A stretch of 64,000 nt of DNA from Blastococcus sp. Marseille-P5729 (GTDB lineage: Bacteria; Actinomycetota; Actinomycetes; Mycobacteriales; Antricoccaceae): NCBI RefSeq assembly GCF_900292035.1, contig NZ_OMPO01000001.1:1557192-1621191 (forward strand), in the 5' to 3' direction. Numbering within the stretch: the first letter of the stretch is position 1; the number at the start of each line of letters is the position of its first letter. Position numbers and translations under genes: made by a program. Below the pieces are notes generated by a model. That model saw nothing but the letters and a program-made list of their open reading frames with translations, was not told the origin of the DNA and did not search any database. Shown in pieces: positions 9,139-17,376 of this stretch.

Positions 9139-9522
9139 CCCTGCCATCTCGGTTGTGTTGCCTAGTCGTTCGGCGGGCGTCGCCGTCGCGATCGCGATGG
9201 CGAGCCCCGCGCCGTGTGCAATGCTCACCTCGATGCGCAGCACAGGACGTCCTGCGCCCAACCGGCCGACGATCTCGGCACGTGGCCGACCAGTCGCATC
9301 GGCGAGGACCTCGACGTCCCGCAACGATAGTCTCGCCCACTTGGAGACCGCTTTGATGACGGCCTCTTTCGCACACCACCGGCCTGCGAAGCTCTCGGCG
9401 GGCTCGGCCTGGGCGCGGCACTGAGCGATCTCGGTCCGCGTGTAAGCGGCCAAAGGCGGAGCAACGAAACGGTCGATCAGTTCAAGGTCGACGCCTACGC
9501 CCCACTCCAGCAAAGCGTTCAT
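9001..9522 (-). CDS. acpS: holo-ACP synthase (AcpS-type phosphopantetheinyl transferase)
   Basis: 173 residues. The AcpS motifs are present: GVDLELIDRF at residues 9-18, with the Mg-binding Asp, and FAGRWCAKEAVIKAV with the catalytic Lys-Glu. EVSIAHGAGLAIAIA matches the third motif (S-x-S/A-H). AcpS moves 4'-phosphopantetheine from CoA to the serine of an acyl carrier protein. It is last in the minus-strand operon that also encodes an ACP (14.0 kb), so it probably primes that carrier. AcpS is usually about 120-140 residues; the extra ~45 polar C-terminal residues run antisense to the flippase-like gene and may be a readthrough-type extension. Whether the genome has another AcpS is unknown. 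Confidence 0.87.
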   Translation of the reverse strand: MNALLEWGVGVDLELIDRFVAPPLAAYTRTEIAQCRAQAEPAESFAGRWCAKEAVIKAVSKWARLSLRDVEVLADATGRPRAEIVGRLGAGRPVLRIEVSIAHGAGLAIAIATATPAERLGNTTEMAGLLSTAVLRERSSLRDMATRASAQSDPRSDQPAEGAQQIREGEQDT

Positions 9523-9531
9523 CGACTCGGC

Positions 9532-10764
9532 TCAGAGCGCCGGATCAATGTCGATCGTGACTCTGCGGGTGAACTCCTGCAGCAGATCGTAGCCGTCCCA
9601 CAGCCGATTGAACGCCAGCGCTTTGCCGAACGGGACCATCCGATCGATGCCTCGGCCATTGAGCGCCACCGCCAACTCGCGGAGCTCGGAGGGCTCGAAT
9701 CCGTGATAGGCCAGGGTTTGGTCACGGCGTTCGATATGCGGAGCCAGCTCGAGCAACGTGTCGAGGGACAGCGAGTAGAACAGGCCGCCTCCGCAGAACT
9801 CGCCGCGCACCTGGGGGAAGCTCTCGACGGTCAGCATCACCAGCTCGTTGCCTTCACGCCGCAGCGCCGACACGTCCGCGTCGATCATCGTGCGGTACGA
9901 CTGCAGGATCTTCGCCACCGCGGTCGCGGTGTCGACCGAGTACCCCTTCGCATCGATCGACGCGCGAAGCCGGCTCATCAGGTCCCGAGCGCACTCCTCG
10001 ACATCGTCCCGCTGGCCCACCCATACCACGAGCCGTGGTGACGAGCACCCGAGCTGGTCGAACCAGTAGGCGTCATTGAACAGCAGCGTGCACAACCGGT
10101 CGCGCTCGGCGGCGCCCAGAGCCTCGTAGGCCGTGGTCTTGATCGCGCCGAGCGAGAACCGGTCCGGGAACGTGAGCTCCTTCGCGTGTGGTGGCAGCGG
10201 GGAGCGGCGGATCGCATCCACCGTGCCGTCGCCGCCCCAGATGACCCGTACATCGCAGGCGGCGGACAGTGCATCGGTGATCTCCTGCTCGTGCCCGTAC
10301 GTCACCATCGTCGAGGTCGCGGCGACGGCCGGGAAGTCACCAACCACATCGCGAATCGCGCCGACGATCGTTGCGGCCTGCTCGGTCGAGCGCTCGGACA
10401 TCCGGACGATGTTCCGATTACCGGTGAGCGTCGCCAGGAGCCAGGAGTAGACGAAGAGGGTATCGACGTTAGCCGGCGGCACGTGGAAGACAGTGCCCCG
10501 CGGCATCAACAACTCGGTCTCGGTGCCGAGCGCCGCGAAGCTGTCGGCGAGCCGTCGTAACTCGGCCTTGCGCATCCAGAACGCCAGTGCCTCGGTCTCG
10601 GGCATGCCACGACCGATCTTGCTGAGCCGGCGGGACAACGCCGCGCCGAAATCGATGACCTCGTCGCCAAAGGGCGGTAGCGTCCTGGCACTCGAGATCG
10701 CGGCAACCACGGCATCGGTGTCTGAAGTGCGCTCCGTTGGTACCAGCTGGCGCAGCCGACTCAT
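9532..10764 (-). CDS. LuxC-like acyl-CoA/acyl-enzyme reductase
   Basis: 410 residues, ATG overlapping the LuxE-like stop (ATGA). Family features: PRGTVFHVPPANVDTLFVYSW, the aldehyde-dehydrogenase-like nucleotide region TGNRNIVRMSE, WGGDGTVDAIR, and DQLGCSSPR with the cysteine that in bacterial LuxC carries the acyl thioester (LuxC has GQNCSSP-like sequence). Known LuxC reduces an enzyme-bound fatty acyl group to aldehyde with NADPH, fed by LuxE. There is no luciferase luxA or luxB nearby, so bioluminescence is not indicated. With the adjacent LuxE-like gene it likely makes an acyl-derived aldehyde for the glycan pathway; that use is inference. Confidence 0.87.
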   Translation of the reverse strand: MSRLRQLVPTERTSDTDAVVAAISSARTLPPFGDEVIDFGAALSRRLSKIGRGMPETEALAFWMRKAELRRLADSFAALGTETELLMPRGTVFHVPPANVDTLFVYSWLLATLTGNRNIVRMSERSTEQAATIVGAIRDVVGDFPAVAATSTMVTYGHEQEITDALSAACDVRVIWGGDGTVDAIRRSPLPPHAKELTFPDRFSLGAIKTTAYEALGAAERDRLCTLLFNDAYWFDQLGCSSPRLVVWVGQRDDVEECARDLMSRLRASIDAKGYSVDTATAVAKILQSYRTMIDADVSALRREGNELVMLTVESFPQVRGEFCGGGLFYSLSLDTLLELAPHIERRDQTLAYHGFEPSELRELAVALNGRGIDRMVPFGKALAFNRLWDGYDLLQEFTRRVTIDIDPAL

Positions 10765-11861
10765 ACGGTCACCGGCTGACGGTCGAAGGCGTGCGTGTCA
10801 GAGCAGCCGCGCAGCTCGGATCGGGGGACGCGCCCGATGATCTCCAGGCGCTTACCCGACCAACCGCCGTCGGCGGGGTCACCGACTCCGTGCACGACGC
10901 CGAGATCCTCCGTCAGGAGGACGTGTCCGGGATAGGACTGCGGCAGCACGCTGAGCACCTCGATGAGCCCGACCTCGCCGTCCCTCGCCGGTTGCCAGGT
11001 GAGGGGGTCACGAATGATCACATCGGCGAAGTTCGGCGGGTAGAGATAGCCGTCGTCGCCCTCCATGAACACCGAACCGACCTGTTCGACCATCCCGTAG
11101 TAGTTGTGCACTCGGCGCAGCCCCGTCGCCTCCCGAAAGGCCTGCTTGAACTGCACGTTGCCGACGGCTTCGTCCTGCAGCTTCTTCCATCCGCCGGAAT
11201 GGATCAGAACGCCGTTGCTCAGGTCGACCTCGAGGCCGTGCTCACGGATCTGGCCGAGGAAGTACTTCCACACCATGAAGGTGAACCCAAACATCAGGAT
11301 CGGACCGTCGCCGTACTCGGCGAGCCAGCGCCGCAACCCGTCGACGTCCAGTTTCATGTCGTCGTCGAGTGCATAGAAGTGCTTGCGTCCGTACTGGATC
11401 ATGCCGAGCACGCCGGCGCCGCGCGCCGAGAACATCGCGCGGTTGCGCACTACGTTCGGAGTATCGATGACGATCATCGGCACCCGCTTGGGACCAAGGA
11501 CCGTGGTCATGATCGTGCTCAGTGCCCGCGACTGTAGGTCGGCAGTGGTGCGATCGAGGATGATTCTGCTCACCGCTTGGCCGGTCGTGCCCGAGGACGT
11601 CATGGTCTTGAACACTTCGTCATCCGGCACGCTCTTGAGCAGATGTGACTTGAACAACGAGACCGGCAGATACGGGAACTGGTCCAACGATGACACATCG
11701 CGCCAGTCACGCGTGCCGAGCGAGCCGATGATTCTGGCGTACTCCGGGCTGCGCGCGGCATGACGGCGGGTCAGGTCGTTCAGCGTGCGCAGTAACATTC
11801 TCTCGCGGTCGGGCTGCGGGATGGTGAACTGCGCTCGCGAGAAGTACTCGTCGAGATTCAC
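10761..11861 (-). CDS. LuxE-like acyl-protein synthetase
   Basis: 366 residues, GTG start overlapping the preceding AMP-ligase stop (GTGA). The adenylate-forming signature TMTSSGTTGQAV is near residue 88, and HNYYGMVEQVGSV corresponds to the downstream adenylation motif. The C-terminal SELRGCSDTHAF places a cysteine (about residue 353) where LuxE carries its acyl thioester intermediate. LuxE activates a fatty acid as acyl-AMP and passes it via this Cys to LuxC; both partners are next to each other here with a 4-bp overlap. The separate AMP ligase upstream means the operon has two carboxylate-activating enzymes. Confidence 0.87.
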   Translation of the reverse strand: MNLDEYFSRAQFTIPQPDRERMLLRTLNDLTRRHAARSPEYARIIGSLGTRDWRDVSSLDQFPYLPVSLFKSHLLKSVPDDEVFKTMTSSGTTGQAVSRIILDRTTADLQSRALSTIMTTVLGPKRVPMIVIDTPNVVRNRAMFSARGAGVLGMIQYGRKHFYALDDDMKLDVDGLRRWLAEYGDGPILMFGFTFMVWKYFLGQIREHGLEVDLSNGVLIHSGGWKKLQDEAVGNVQFKQAFREATGLRRVHNYYGMVEQVGSVFMEGDDGYLYPPNFADVIIRDPLTWQPARDGEVGLIEVLSVLPQSYPGHVLLTEDLGVVHGVGDPADGGWSGKRLEIIGRVPRSELRGCSDTHAFDRQPVTV

Positions 11862-13258
11862 TTCTCCTCCTCCAGGCTTTCCTGCAAGCGGCGGTAGTCG
11901 ACCTTGCCGCTAGACATCACCGGCAGTGTGTCGACTCGGCGGAGCTCGATCGACTTCGGCGGGAGGTTCAGATCCGCACACAACTGGCGTTGCAGCTGCT
12001 TGAACTCGTCCTGCGCGCCCCACTCGGTGAACATCACGATGTCGTCGCGCATTCCCGGTACGGCCGCGACCGGACCGCGTCCGGCGACCAACGCCTCGAC
12101 CTCGTCGAGCGAGATCCGCACCCCAGAGACCTTCGCGATCCGCTTGGTGCGGCCGGTGATGTACAGAAATCCGTCCTCGAGCCGACCGAGGTCACCAGTC
12201 AGCAAGACGCCATCGGTCTGATCGCCATTCTGGAGATCATCGGGACGTTCGGCATAGCCCATCATCACGTTGGGGCCTCGATAACGCACCTCGCCAATCA
12301 CGCCGTCACCAACGGCCCGCCCGTCCTCACCGACGATGCTTAGTTGCCCACCTGCGAGGGCCACACCGGCTGACCCAACGTGCTGGCGGGTGCCATTGAC
12401 TCCGCGGCAGGCGATCCGTGGCGCGGCTTCAGTCTGACCGTACATGACATACATCTCGCCACCGCGCTCGGCCATGATGTCGGCAAAGCGTTCCACCTCC
12501 TCGACGGCAAGCTTGCCACCGGCCTGAGTCACGGCCCGTAAGGAAGGCAACTCCATGCGCTCGAGGCGCAGCCGCTTGAGCATCGCGAAGGTGCTCGGCA
12601 CCCCGTTGAGGATCGTGACCCGGTGCTCGCGGACGGCGTCCCAGAACGCACCCTCGAACATGCTGGCGTCCGTGACGACAACGGCACCTCCCACCGCGAG
12701 GTGGGTATTGATGACGGACATGCCGTAGCTGTAGAAAAGCGGCAGCGTGGTAATGGCTCGGTCGGTGCCAGTCAGCGAGAGTGACTCGATGATCGATCTG
12801 GTATTCGCGTCGATGTTTCCGCGCGAGAGGCGCACGAACTTGGGGCTGCCCGTGCTGCCTGACGTAGTCAGCAGGATGGCGAGATCGGGATGCAACGAGG
12901 TCGGCTCACCGGACCGCCGGTACACCGCCGGGAGCACGTTTCGGTAGCCAGCCGGCACATGCCGCCCGCCCGGCGAGACGATCAGATCGGGACGATAGCG
13001 CTCCACGAGCGCGGTCGCGAAATCTGGGTTGAGCGTGGCATCCAGAAGCGCGATGGCGTGCCCGGCCGCGATCGCACTGCGATAGTGGATGATCGATTCT
13101 GTCGTGGCGTCGCCGAACAGGAACACCAAGCCGCGCTGACCGGTGGCTGCCGCGAACTCCGCGGCGGATCGGTCGAGATCGCCGTAGGTCGTGATCGCGC
13201 CAGTGGCCGCGTCGATCAGCGCAGCACGATCGACCAGAGACCCCGGCGCACCGGTCAT
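11858..13258 (-). CDS. AMP-dependent acyl-CoA/acyl-ACP ligase
   Basis: 466 residues, ATG overlapping the SDR stop. ANL-superfamily motifs appear in order: LLTTSGSTGSPKFVRLSRGN (P-loop), MYVMYGQTEAAPRIA, GVLLTGDLGRLEDGFLYITGRTKRIAKVSG (only partly quoted motifs: TGD, GRTKR) and a C-terminal MSSGKVDYRR with the adenylation lysine. It is shorter than typical acyl-CoA synthetases (500-560) because the N-terminal domain is compact. Next to a stand-alone ACP, it is more likely to load an acyl group on the carrier protein than to make CoA esters, but the two are indistinguishable here. Operon position: sixth of nine. Confidence 0.87.
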   Translation of the reverse strand: MTGAPGSLVDRAALIDAATGAITTYGDLDRSAAEFAAATGQRGLVFLFGDATTESIIHYRSAIAAGHAIALLDATLNPDFATALVERYRPDLIVSPGGRHVPAGYRNVLPAVYRRSGEPTSLHPDLAILLTTSGSTGSPKFVRLSRGNIDANTRSIIESLSLTGTDRAITTLPLFYSYGMSVINTHLAVGGAVVVTDASMFEGAFWDAVREHRVTILNGVPSTFAMLKRLRLERMELPSLRAVTQAGGKLAVEEVERFADIMAERGGEMYVMYGQTEAAPRIACRGVNGTRQHVGSAGVALAGGQLSIVGEDGRAVGDGVIGEVRYRGPNVMMGYAERPDDLQNGDQTDGVLLTGDLGRLEDGFLYITGRTKRIAKVSGVRISLDEVEALVAGRGPVAAVPGMRDDIVMFTEWGAQDEFKQLQRQLCADLNLPPKSIELRRVDTLPVMSSGKVDYRRLQESLEEEK

Positions 13259-14013
13259 ATAAGCATCCCACCGTCGACGCCGATGACCTGCCCCGTCACA
13301 TACGCTGACAAATCGCTCGCCAAAAACAGGATGGTCTTGGCGACATCTTCAGGGGTGCCGGCGCGGTTCATCTTCACCGACTCCACCCGCTCGGCGAACT
13401 TCGTCTCGTCGAGCGCACGGGTCATATCCGTATCGATGAAGCCCGGTGCGACGGCGTTGACCCGGATCTGCTGAGGAGCGAGTTCCTTGGCGGCCGAGTA
13501 GGTGAACCCGATGACTGCCGCCTTCGAGGCCCCGTAGGCGACCTGGCCGGAGTTGCCGACCCGGCCGATGATCGAGGCGAGATTAATGATGCTGGCCGAC
13601 TTGCTCTTGCGCATCAGCCGGGCTGCTGCCTGCAGATGATGGATCGGGCCCGCCGTGTTCACCGCCAGGGTATGGTTGAGCGATTCCTCGCTGATCATGC
13701 CGATGAGCGCGTCGTCGAGGATGCCGGCGTTGTTCACGAGGATGTCGAGGCCGCCGAACTCGCGGCGGATCTCCTTGTAGGCCTCACGGATCTGCTCCGG
13801 ATCGCTTGAGTCACAGGCAACCGCCATCGCACGCACGCGGTGCGTCGATTCGACACTCCCCACCGTTTCCTGGGCATGGTCGGCATGGTTGCGATAGCCG
13901 ATAACAACATCGGCTCCAGCCTGCGCGAGCAGCTCAACAGCCGCCCGGCCGATCCCCCGGCTACCGCCGGTCACGAAGGCGGTGCGGTCAGCAAGATCGA
14001 TTTCAACCGTCAA
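13255..14013 (-). CDS. SDR oxidoreductase, FabG-like 3-oxoacyl-ACP reductase
   Basis: 252 residues with a TTG start, 11-bp overlap with the ACP gene. Classical SDR features: FVTGGSRGIGRA (cofactor loop), NNAGILDD, the catalytic Ser in NLASIIG, YGASKAA with the YxxxK pair, and the C-terminal APGFIDTDMT and GQVIGVDGGML. These are the FabG hallmarks; such enzymes reduce 3-ketoacyl-ACP to 3-hydroxyacyl-ACP with NADPH. Placed directly after an ACP, it may tailor a 3-hydroxyacyl group for N-acylation of a sugar. A sugar or other ketone substrate is possible. Confidence 0.87.
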   Translation of the reverse strand: MTVEIDLADRTAFVTGGSRGIGRAAVELLAQAGADVVIGYRNHADHAQETVGSVESTHRVRAMAVACDSSDPEQIREAYKEIRREFGGLDILVNNAGILDDALIGMISEESLNHTLAVNTAGPIHHLQAAARLMRKSKSASIINLASIIGRVGNSGQVAYGASKAAVIGFTYSAAKELAPQQIRVNAVAPGFIDTDMTRALDETKFAERVESVKMNRAGTPEDVAKTILFLASDLSAYVTGQVIGVDGGMLI

Positions 14014-14251
14014 AGCTCACACCGTTCTTCGTCAGGATCTCTTTGGACTTCTCGAAGCTGCTCATGTCGATGACGTCCTCAGTCTCCAGCATGACATCGA
14101 ACGCGTCTTCGATCTCCCCTACGAGACGCATGTGTGCGACCGAGTCCCACTGCTCGATCCCGCGGTACTTCAGGCTCGCCCAGTCCAACCGCTCCTCGTC
14201 GACATCCAGTGCCTCGGAGAACGCGGCCTTCAGCTTGGCTTCGTTGCTCAT
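14003..14251 (-). CDS. stand-alone acyl carrier protein
   Basis: 82 residues from the ATG at 14251, chosen over an upstream in-frame TTG because AAGTGAG precedes it at normal spacing. The modification site is GIEQWDSVAHMRL with Ser37 for 4'-phosphopantetheine; the flanking helix VGEIEDAFDVMLETEDVIDM is acidic as in ACPs. The D-S-V-A-H variant of the DSL motif is common in dedicated carriers of secondary pathways rather than fatty acid synthase ACP. It should be activated by the AcpS at the operon end, loaded by the AMP ligase and serve the LpxA-like acyltransferase upstream. Confidence 0.88.
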   Translation of the reverse strand: MSNEAKLKAAFSEALDVDEERLDWASLKYRGIEQWDSVAHMRLVGEIEDAFDVMLETEDVIDMSSFEKSKEILTKNGVSFDG

Positions 14252-14343
14252 GTTTCTCACTTTCAACTTCAGTTGCCGCGCCCCTGAGTGGCATCGGCCA
14301 AAGACACGATTCTATCGAGCGGTCGGAGCACGTCTCAGTGACG

Positions 14344-15039
14344 TCACTCGCTATGAGTCTCCTGCTGCCAGGCGCGCAAACGCTCGGCAAGGTCTGCGGG
14401 AACTCCTTCGGGCATCTCACCGCGACCCAGGAGGTATTCGGTCATCGCATCGACCAGCTCGGGGGGTACACCGTTGCGCTCCAGTCCGACAGTATTGATG
14501 CCGGTCGTGCGAGCTGGGTTTCCCAGCGTAATAGCGAAAGCCGGTGCATTGCGCCGAACAGCACTCCCCATACCGACCATTGCACCGGGACCAACCTGCA
14601 GACGCTGATGCACGACCGAGGACATGCCGACATTGGCACCTGACCATACGCGCGACAGTCCACCTAGCATGACCGAGCAGGAGAGGATGACACGGTCGCC
14701 GAGGATGCAGTCATGACCGACATGCGTCTGCGTCATCAGGAAGCAGTCGTCGCCGATCCGTGTCGGATGTACGCTGCCGGGCTGGATGTTCGCGAACTCA
14801 TGAATGACGTTGCGATCGCCGATGATGATCTCGCCGATCTCGTCTGAGCTCTCCCATACCGGTCCGTGCTTGACACCATAGATCTCCGGCGGGGTGCCTA
14901 TGACAACGTGCGGACCGATCCAGTTGCCTGAGCCGATCGTTGTGTGGCCGGCGATCACTGAATATGGGCCGATGGTGTTCTGATCGCCCATGTGAACGTC
15001 AGGGCCGATCACGGCGGTCGGGTGGGTGTTGTTTGCCAT
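14344..15039 (-). CDS. LpxA-like acyl-ACP:amino-sugar-nucleotide N-acyltransferase
   Basis: 231 residues from the ATG at 15039 (GGAGGTGAGC just upstream); the frame extends further but into the neighbouring gene. It is a left-handed beta-helix with IGPYSVIAGHTTIG, IGDRNVIHEFANI, then QTHVGHDCILGD, aligning with the LpxA catalytic His region (AHDCTVGN). It ends with ITLGNPARTTGINTVGLERNG, closely matching LpxA GNPARLRGLNLVGLKR. LpxA moves 3-hydroxyacyl groups from ACP to UDP-GlcNAc or, in bacteria with GnnA/GnnB, to a 3-amino derivative. Lipid A is not expected in actinobacteria. With the dehydrogenase and aminotransferase next to it and an ACP 3', N-acylation of a 3-amino sugar nucleotide is the best reading. 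Confidence 0.85.
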   Translation of the reverse strand: MANNTHPTAVIGPDVHMGDQNTIGPYSVIAGHTTIGSGNWIGPHVVIGTPPEIYGVKHGPVWESSDEIGEIIIGDRNVIHEFANIQPGSVHPTRIGDDCFLMTQTHVGHDCILGDRVILSCSVMLGGLSRVWSGANVGMSSVVHQRLQVGPGAMVGMGSAVRRNAPAFAITLGNPARTTGINTVGLERNGVPPELVDAMTEYLLGRGEMPEGVPADLAERLRAWQQETHSE

Positions 15040-15043
15040 CAGC

Positions 15044-16051
15044 TCACCTCCTGGTCTCGACATTGATCGTCTTACCGGTGCGAGCCGACTCCCGGATCGC
15101 CTCACCTACCGCGACCGCGGTCAGGCCGAGCTTGAGCGTGACGATCGCCGACTCCTTGCCCATGACGGCGTCGCGGAACACTTCGTGCTCGGTGCGCAAC
15201 GGCTCCGGCTTGGGGAACGCGAACCGGGTCACATCGCCCTCGGTCATACCCCTGAAGTGGGCGACGTCCTGCCACTGAGACTCGACCGTGCCATTCGCGT
15301 AGAAGGTCAGGTCCCCTTCCAGAGTGCTCGCCTCGAAGGTGCCCTTCTCACCCGTGACAACGGTGACTCGCTCCTTCTTGGGCGAGAGCCAGTTCACCAG
15401 CACATTCGCGACCAGATCACCTTCCAGCTGACCAGTGACAGCAACAAGGTCCTCATGCTCGCGACCCGACTTGTGCGCCGTACGCGCACTCACGGCCTGG
15501 AACTCCCGGCCAGTGACGAAACCAACGGAATCAATGTCGTGCGATGCGAGATCCATGACCACGCCCACATCGGCGATGCGGGCTGGGAAAGGTCCTTGGC
15601 GACGGGTAGCTATCTGGTAGATCTCGCCGAGGTCCCCGGCGCTCAGCCGCTTCTGGAGCTGCTGAAGCGCCGGGTTGAAGCGCTCAATATGGCCGACTGC
15701 ACCGATCAGGCCGGCCTTCTCGAACCGCTCAACCATCGCGTTCGCGGTCGCCGAGTCGCGGGCGACCGGCTTCTCGACCAGCATGTGGACGCCCGCAGAA
15801 GCAAGCTGCTCGGCCAGCTCGCCGTGCGCGGCGGTCGGCGCTGCGCACACGACGTAGTCCGGATCCAGCGCCAGTAACTGCTCGATCGATCCAAATACCG
15901 GCGCCGCCCCTGCTGCGCCGGCGGGATCACCCGCCGGATCGCACACCCCGACGAAGTCGACGCCGTCGAGCGCATGCAGGTTTCGGGCATGATTTCGGCC
16001 CATCGATCCAAGTCCGATGAGCCCCGCCTTCAGGTTGGCCATGCGGCTCAC
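15044..16051 (-). CDS. Gfo/Idh/MocA sugar-nucleotide 3-dehydrogenase (WlbA/GnnA type)
   Basis: 335 residues; GTG at 16051 overlapping the aminotransferase stop (an ATG 9 bp inside is possible). The N-terminal Rossmann motif is GLIGLGSMGRNHARNL, the catalytic dyad motif is VEKPVARD, and VGHIERFNPA is the sequence characteristic of UDP-GlcNAc(A) 3-dehydrogenases such as WlbA and GnnA. These oxidise the sugar C3 hydroxyl to a ketone, the substrate for the adjacent DegT aminotransferase. The upstream aminotransferase, 4-bp overlap and downstream LpxA-like gene reproduce the gnnA-gnnB-lpxA logic known from Gram-negatives. Confidence 0.86.
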   Translation of the reverse strand: MSRMANLKAGLIGLGSMGRNHARNLHALDGVDFVGVCDPAGDPAGAAGAAPVFGSIEQLLALDPDYVVCAAPTAAHGELAEQLASAGVHMLVEKPVARDSATANAMVERFEKAGLIGAVGHIERFNPALQQLQKRLSAGDLGEIYQIATRRQGPFPARIADVGVVMDLASHDIDSVGFVTGREFQAVSARTAHKSGREHEDLVAVTGQLEGDLVANVLVNWLSPKKERVTVVTGEKGTFEASTLEGDLTFYANGTVESQWQDVAHFRGMTEGDVTRFAFPKPEPLRTEHEVFRDAVMGKESAIVTLKLGLTAVAVGEAIRESARTGKTINVETRR

Positions 16052-17124
16052 GCTCCGGCCGTTGCGACGGCGTTGACGGACTCGACGATCTTCTCGAGGT
16101 CACTCTGCGTCAACGATGGATGCACGGGCAGAGAGACGACCTCTGCCGCCGCACGCGCCGTCTCGGGCAGATCGACGTCAATTTCGAAGGAGGGGAGCTG
16201 GTGAGTCGGGATCGGGTAGTAGACGCCAGACCCGACGCCCTTGTCGGCCAGCTGTCGGACGAACTCATCTCGCTGGCCACCCACCAACCGAATGGTGTAC
16301 TGGTGATACACGTGCGTAGCGTTGTCGGCGACCGGCGGCACGACGACGCCCCGTAGGTTCTCATCGAGGAACTTCGCGTTCGCCTGTCGCTTGGCGGTCC
16401 AATCGGCCAGCTTCCGGAGTTGCGCACGGCCGATCGCCGCGTGCACGTCGGTCATCCGGGTATTAAACCCGACGACCTCGTTCTCGTATCGCTTCTCCAT
16501 GCCCTGGTTGCGAAGCAGCCGCACCATCCGAGCAAGCTGGGGGTCGCCTGTGGTGACCATGCCGCCCTCACCGGACGTCATGTTCTTCGTGGGGTAGAGG
16601 CTGAACGCGCCGAACGTGCCGAAGCTACCGACTCGCTTGCCGTCAAGCTCGGCCCCGTGTGCCTGAGCGGCGTCCTCGTAGATCGCCAGGCCACGAGCGT
16701 CAGCGATGCGGCGCAGCTCGGTCATATTGGCTGGGTGCCCGTATAGGTGCACCGGCATGATGCCAACCGTACGTTCGGTGATCGCGGCCTCGACAGCCCC
16801 CGGGTCGAGACAGAAGTAGTCCGGTTCGATGTCTGCGAACACCGGCGTGGCGCCTGCGAGCGCGACCGAGTTGCCCGTCGCTGCGAAGGTGAACGAGGGA
16901 ACGATGACCTCGTCCCCAGCCTGAACGCCTGCGGCGATCAGCCCCATGTGCAGAGCCGACGTGCCCGAGTTCACTGCGACGCACTCGGCTCCAGCTACAA
17001 GATCGGCAAACTCCGTCTCGAAGGCCGACACCTCAGGACCCTGCGCGATCATCCCGGACTGGAGGACGCGGAGTACGGCGTCCTGCTCTTCTTGACCGAT
17101 GATAGGAGCAGCTGCGGGAATCAT
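16048..17124 (-). CDS. DegT/DnrJ family sugar 3-aminotransferase (WlbC/GnnB type)
   Basis: 358 residues from the ATG at 17124. A TTG three codons upstream sits closer to the GAGGAGGT ribosome site and is an alternative. PLP-fold motifs: MIAQGPEVSAFE, VPSFTFAATGNSVALAGATPVF, YEDAAQAHGAE and LYPTKNMTSGEGG with the internal-aldimine lysine. The C-terminal SGVYYPIPTHQLP is typical of WlbC/WbpE-like enzymes, which put an amino group on C3 of the keto product of the adjacent dehydrogenase using glutamate. It is first of the nine-gene minus-strand operon; the 252 bp upstream are shared with the divergent membrane protein gene at 17377. Confidence 0.88.
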   Translation of the reverse strand: MIPAAAPIIGQEEQDAVLRVLQSGMIAQGPEVSAFETEFADLVAGAECVAVNSGTSALHMGLIAAGVQAGDEVIVPSFTFAATGNSVALAGATPVFADIEPDYFCLDPGAVEAAITERTVGIMPVHLYGHPANMTELRRIADARGLAIYEDAAQAHGAELDGKRVGSFGTFGAFSLYPTKNMTSGEGGMVTTGDPQLARMVRLLRNQGMEKRYENEVVGFNTRMTDVHAAIGRAQLRKLADWTAKRQANAKFLDENLRGVVVPPVADNATHVYHQYTIRLVGGQRDEFVRQLADKGVGSGVYYPIPTHQLPSFEIDVDLPETARAAAEVVSLPVHPSLTQSDLEKIVESVNAVATAGA

Positions 17125-17376
17125 TGCTGGCAAAGGAGACCTCCTCGTGGATCGCGAACTCGCGACCTCAGGCGCTGTGGATCGCATTCGAGCATACTGC
17201 CAGCCGGGGGTTCACCGATGCGCGCGCGAACATGGCGGTCGGCCGATGTCTCAGTAACGCTGCTCACAAGGCTGGCGCTCCTTCTGGCGCAGCGAGCCGG
17301 AGCCCAGGCCACGCGCGGGACGTGTAGTATCTGCATGCCGCTGAGCGCGCTCGTCTACCCTGCGAAAGGTCACACC

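Noticed and set aside
9532-11861. Bioluminescence operon
   Set aside because: LuxC and LuxE homologues are present but there is no luxA or luxB, and the neighbours are sugar and ACP genes.
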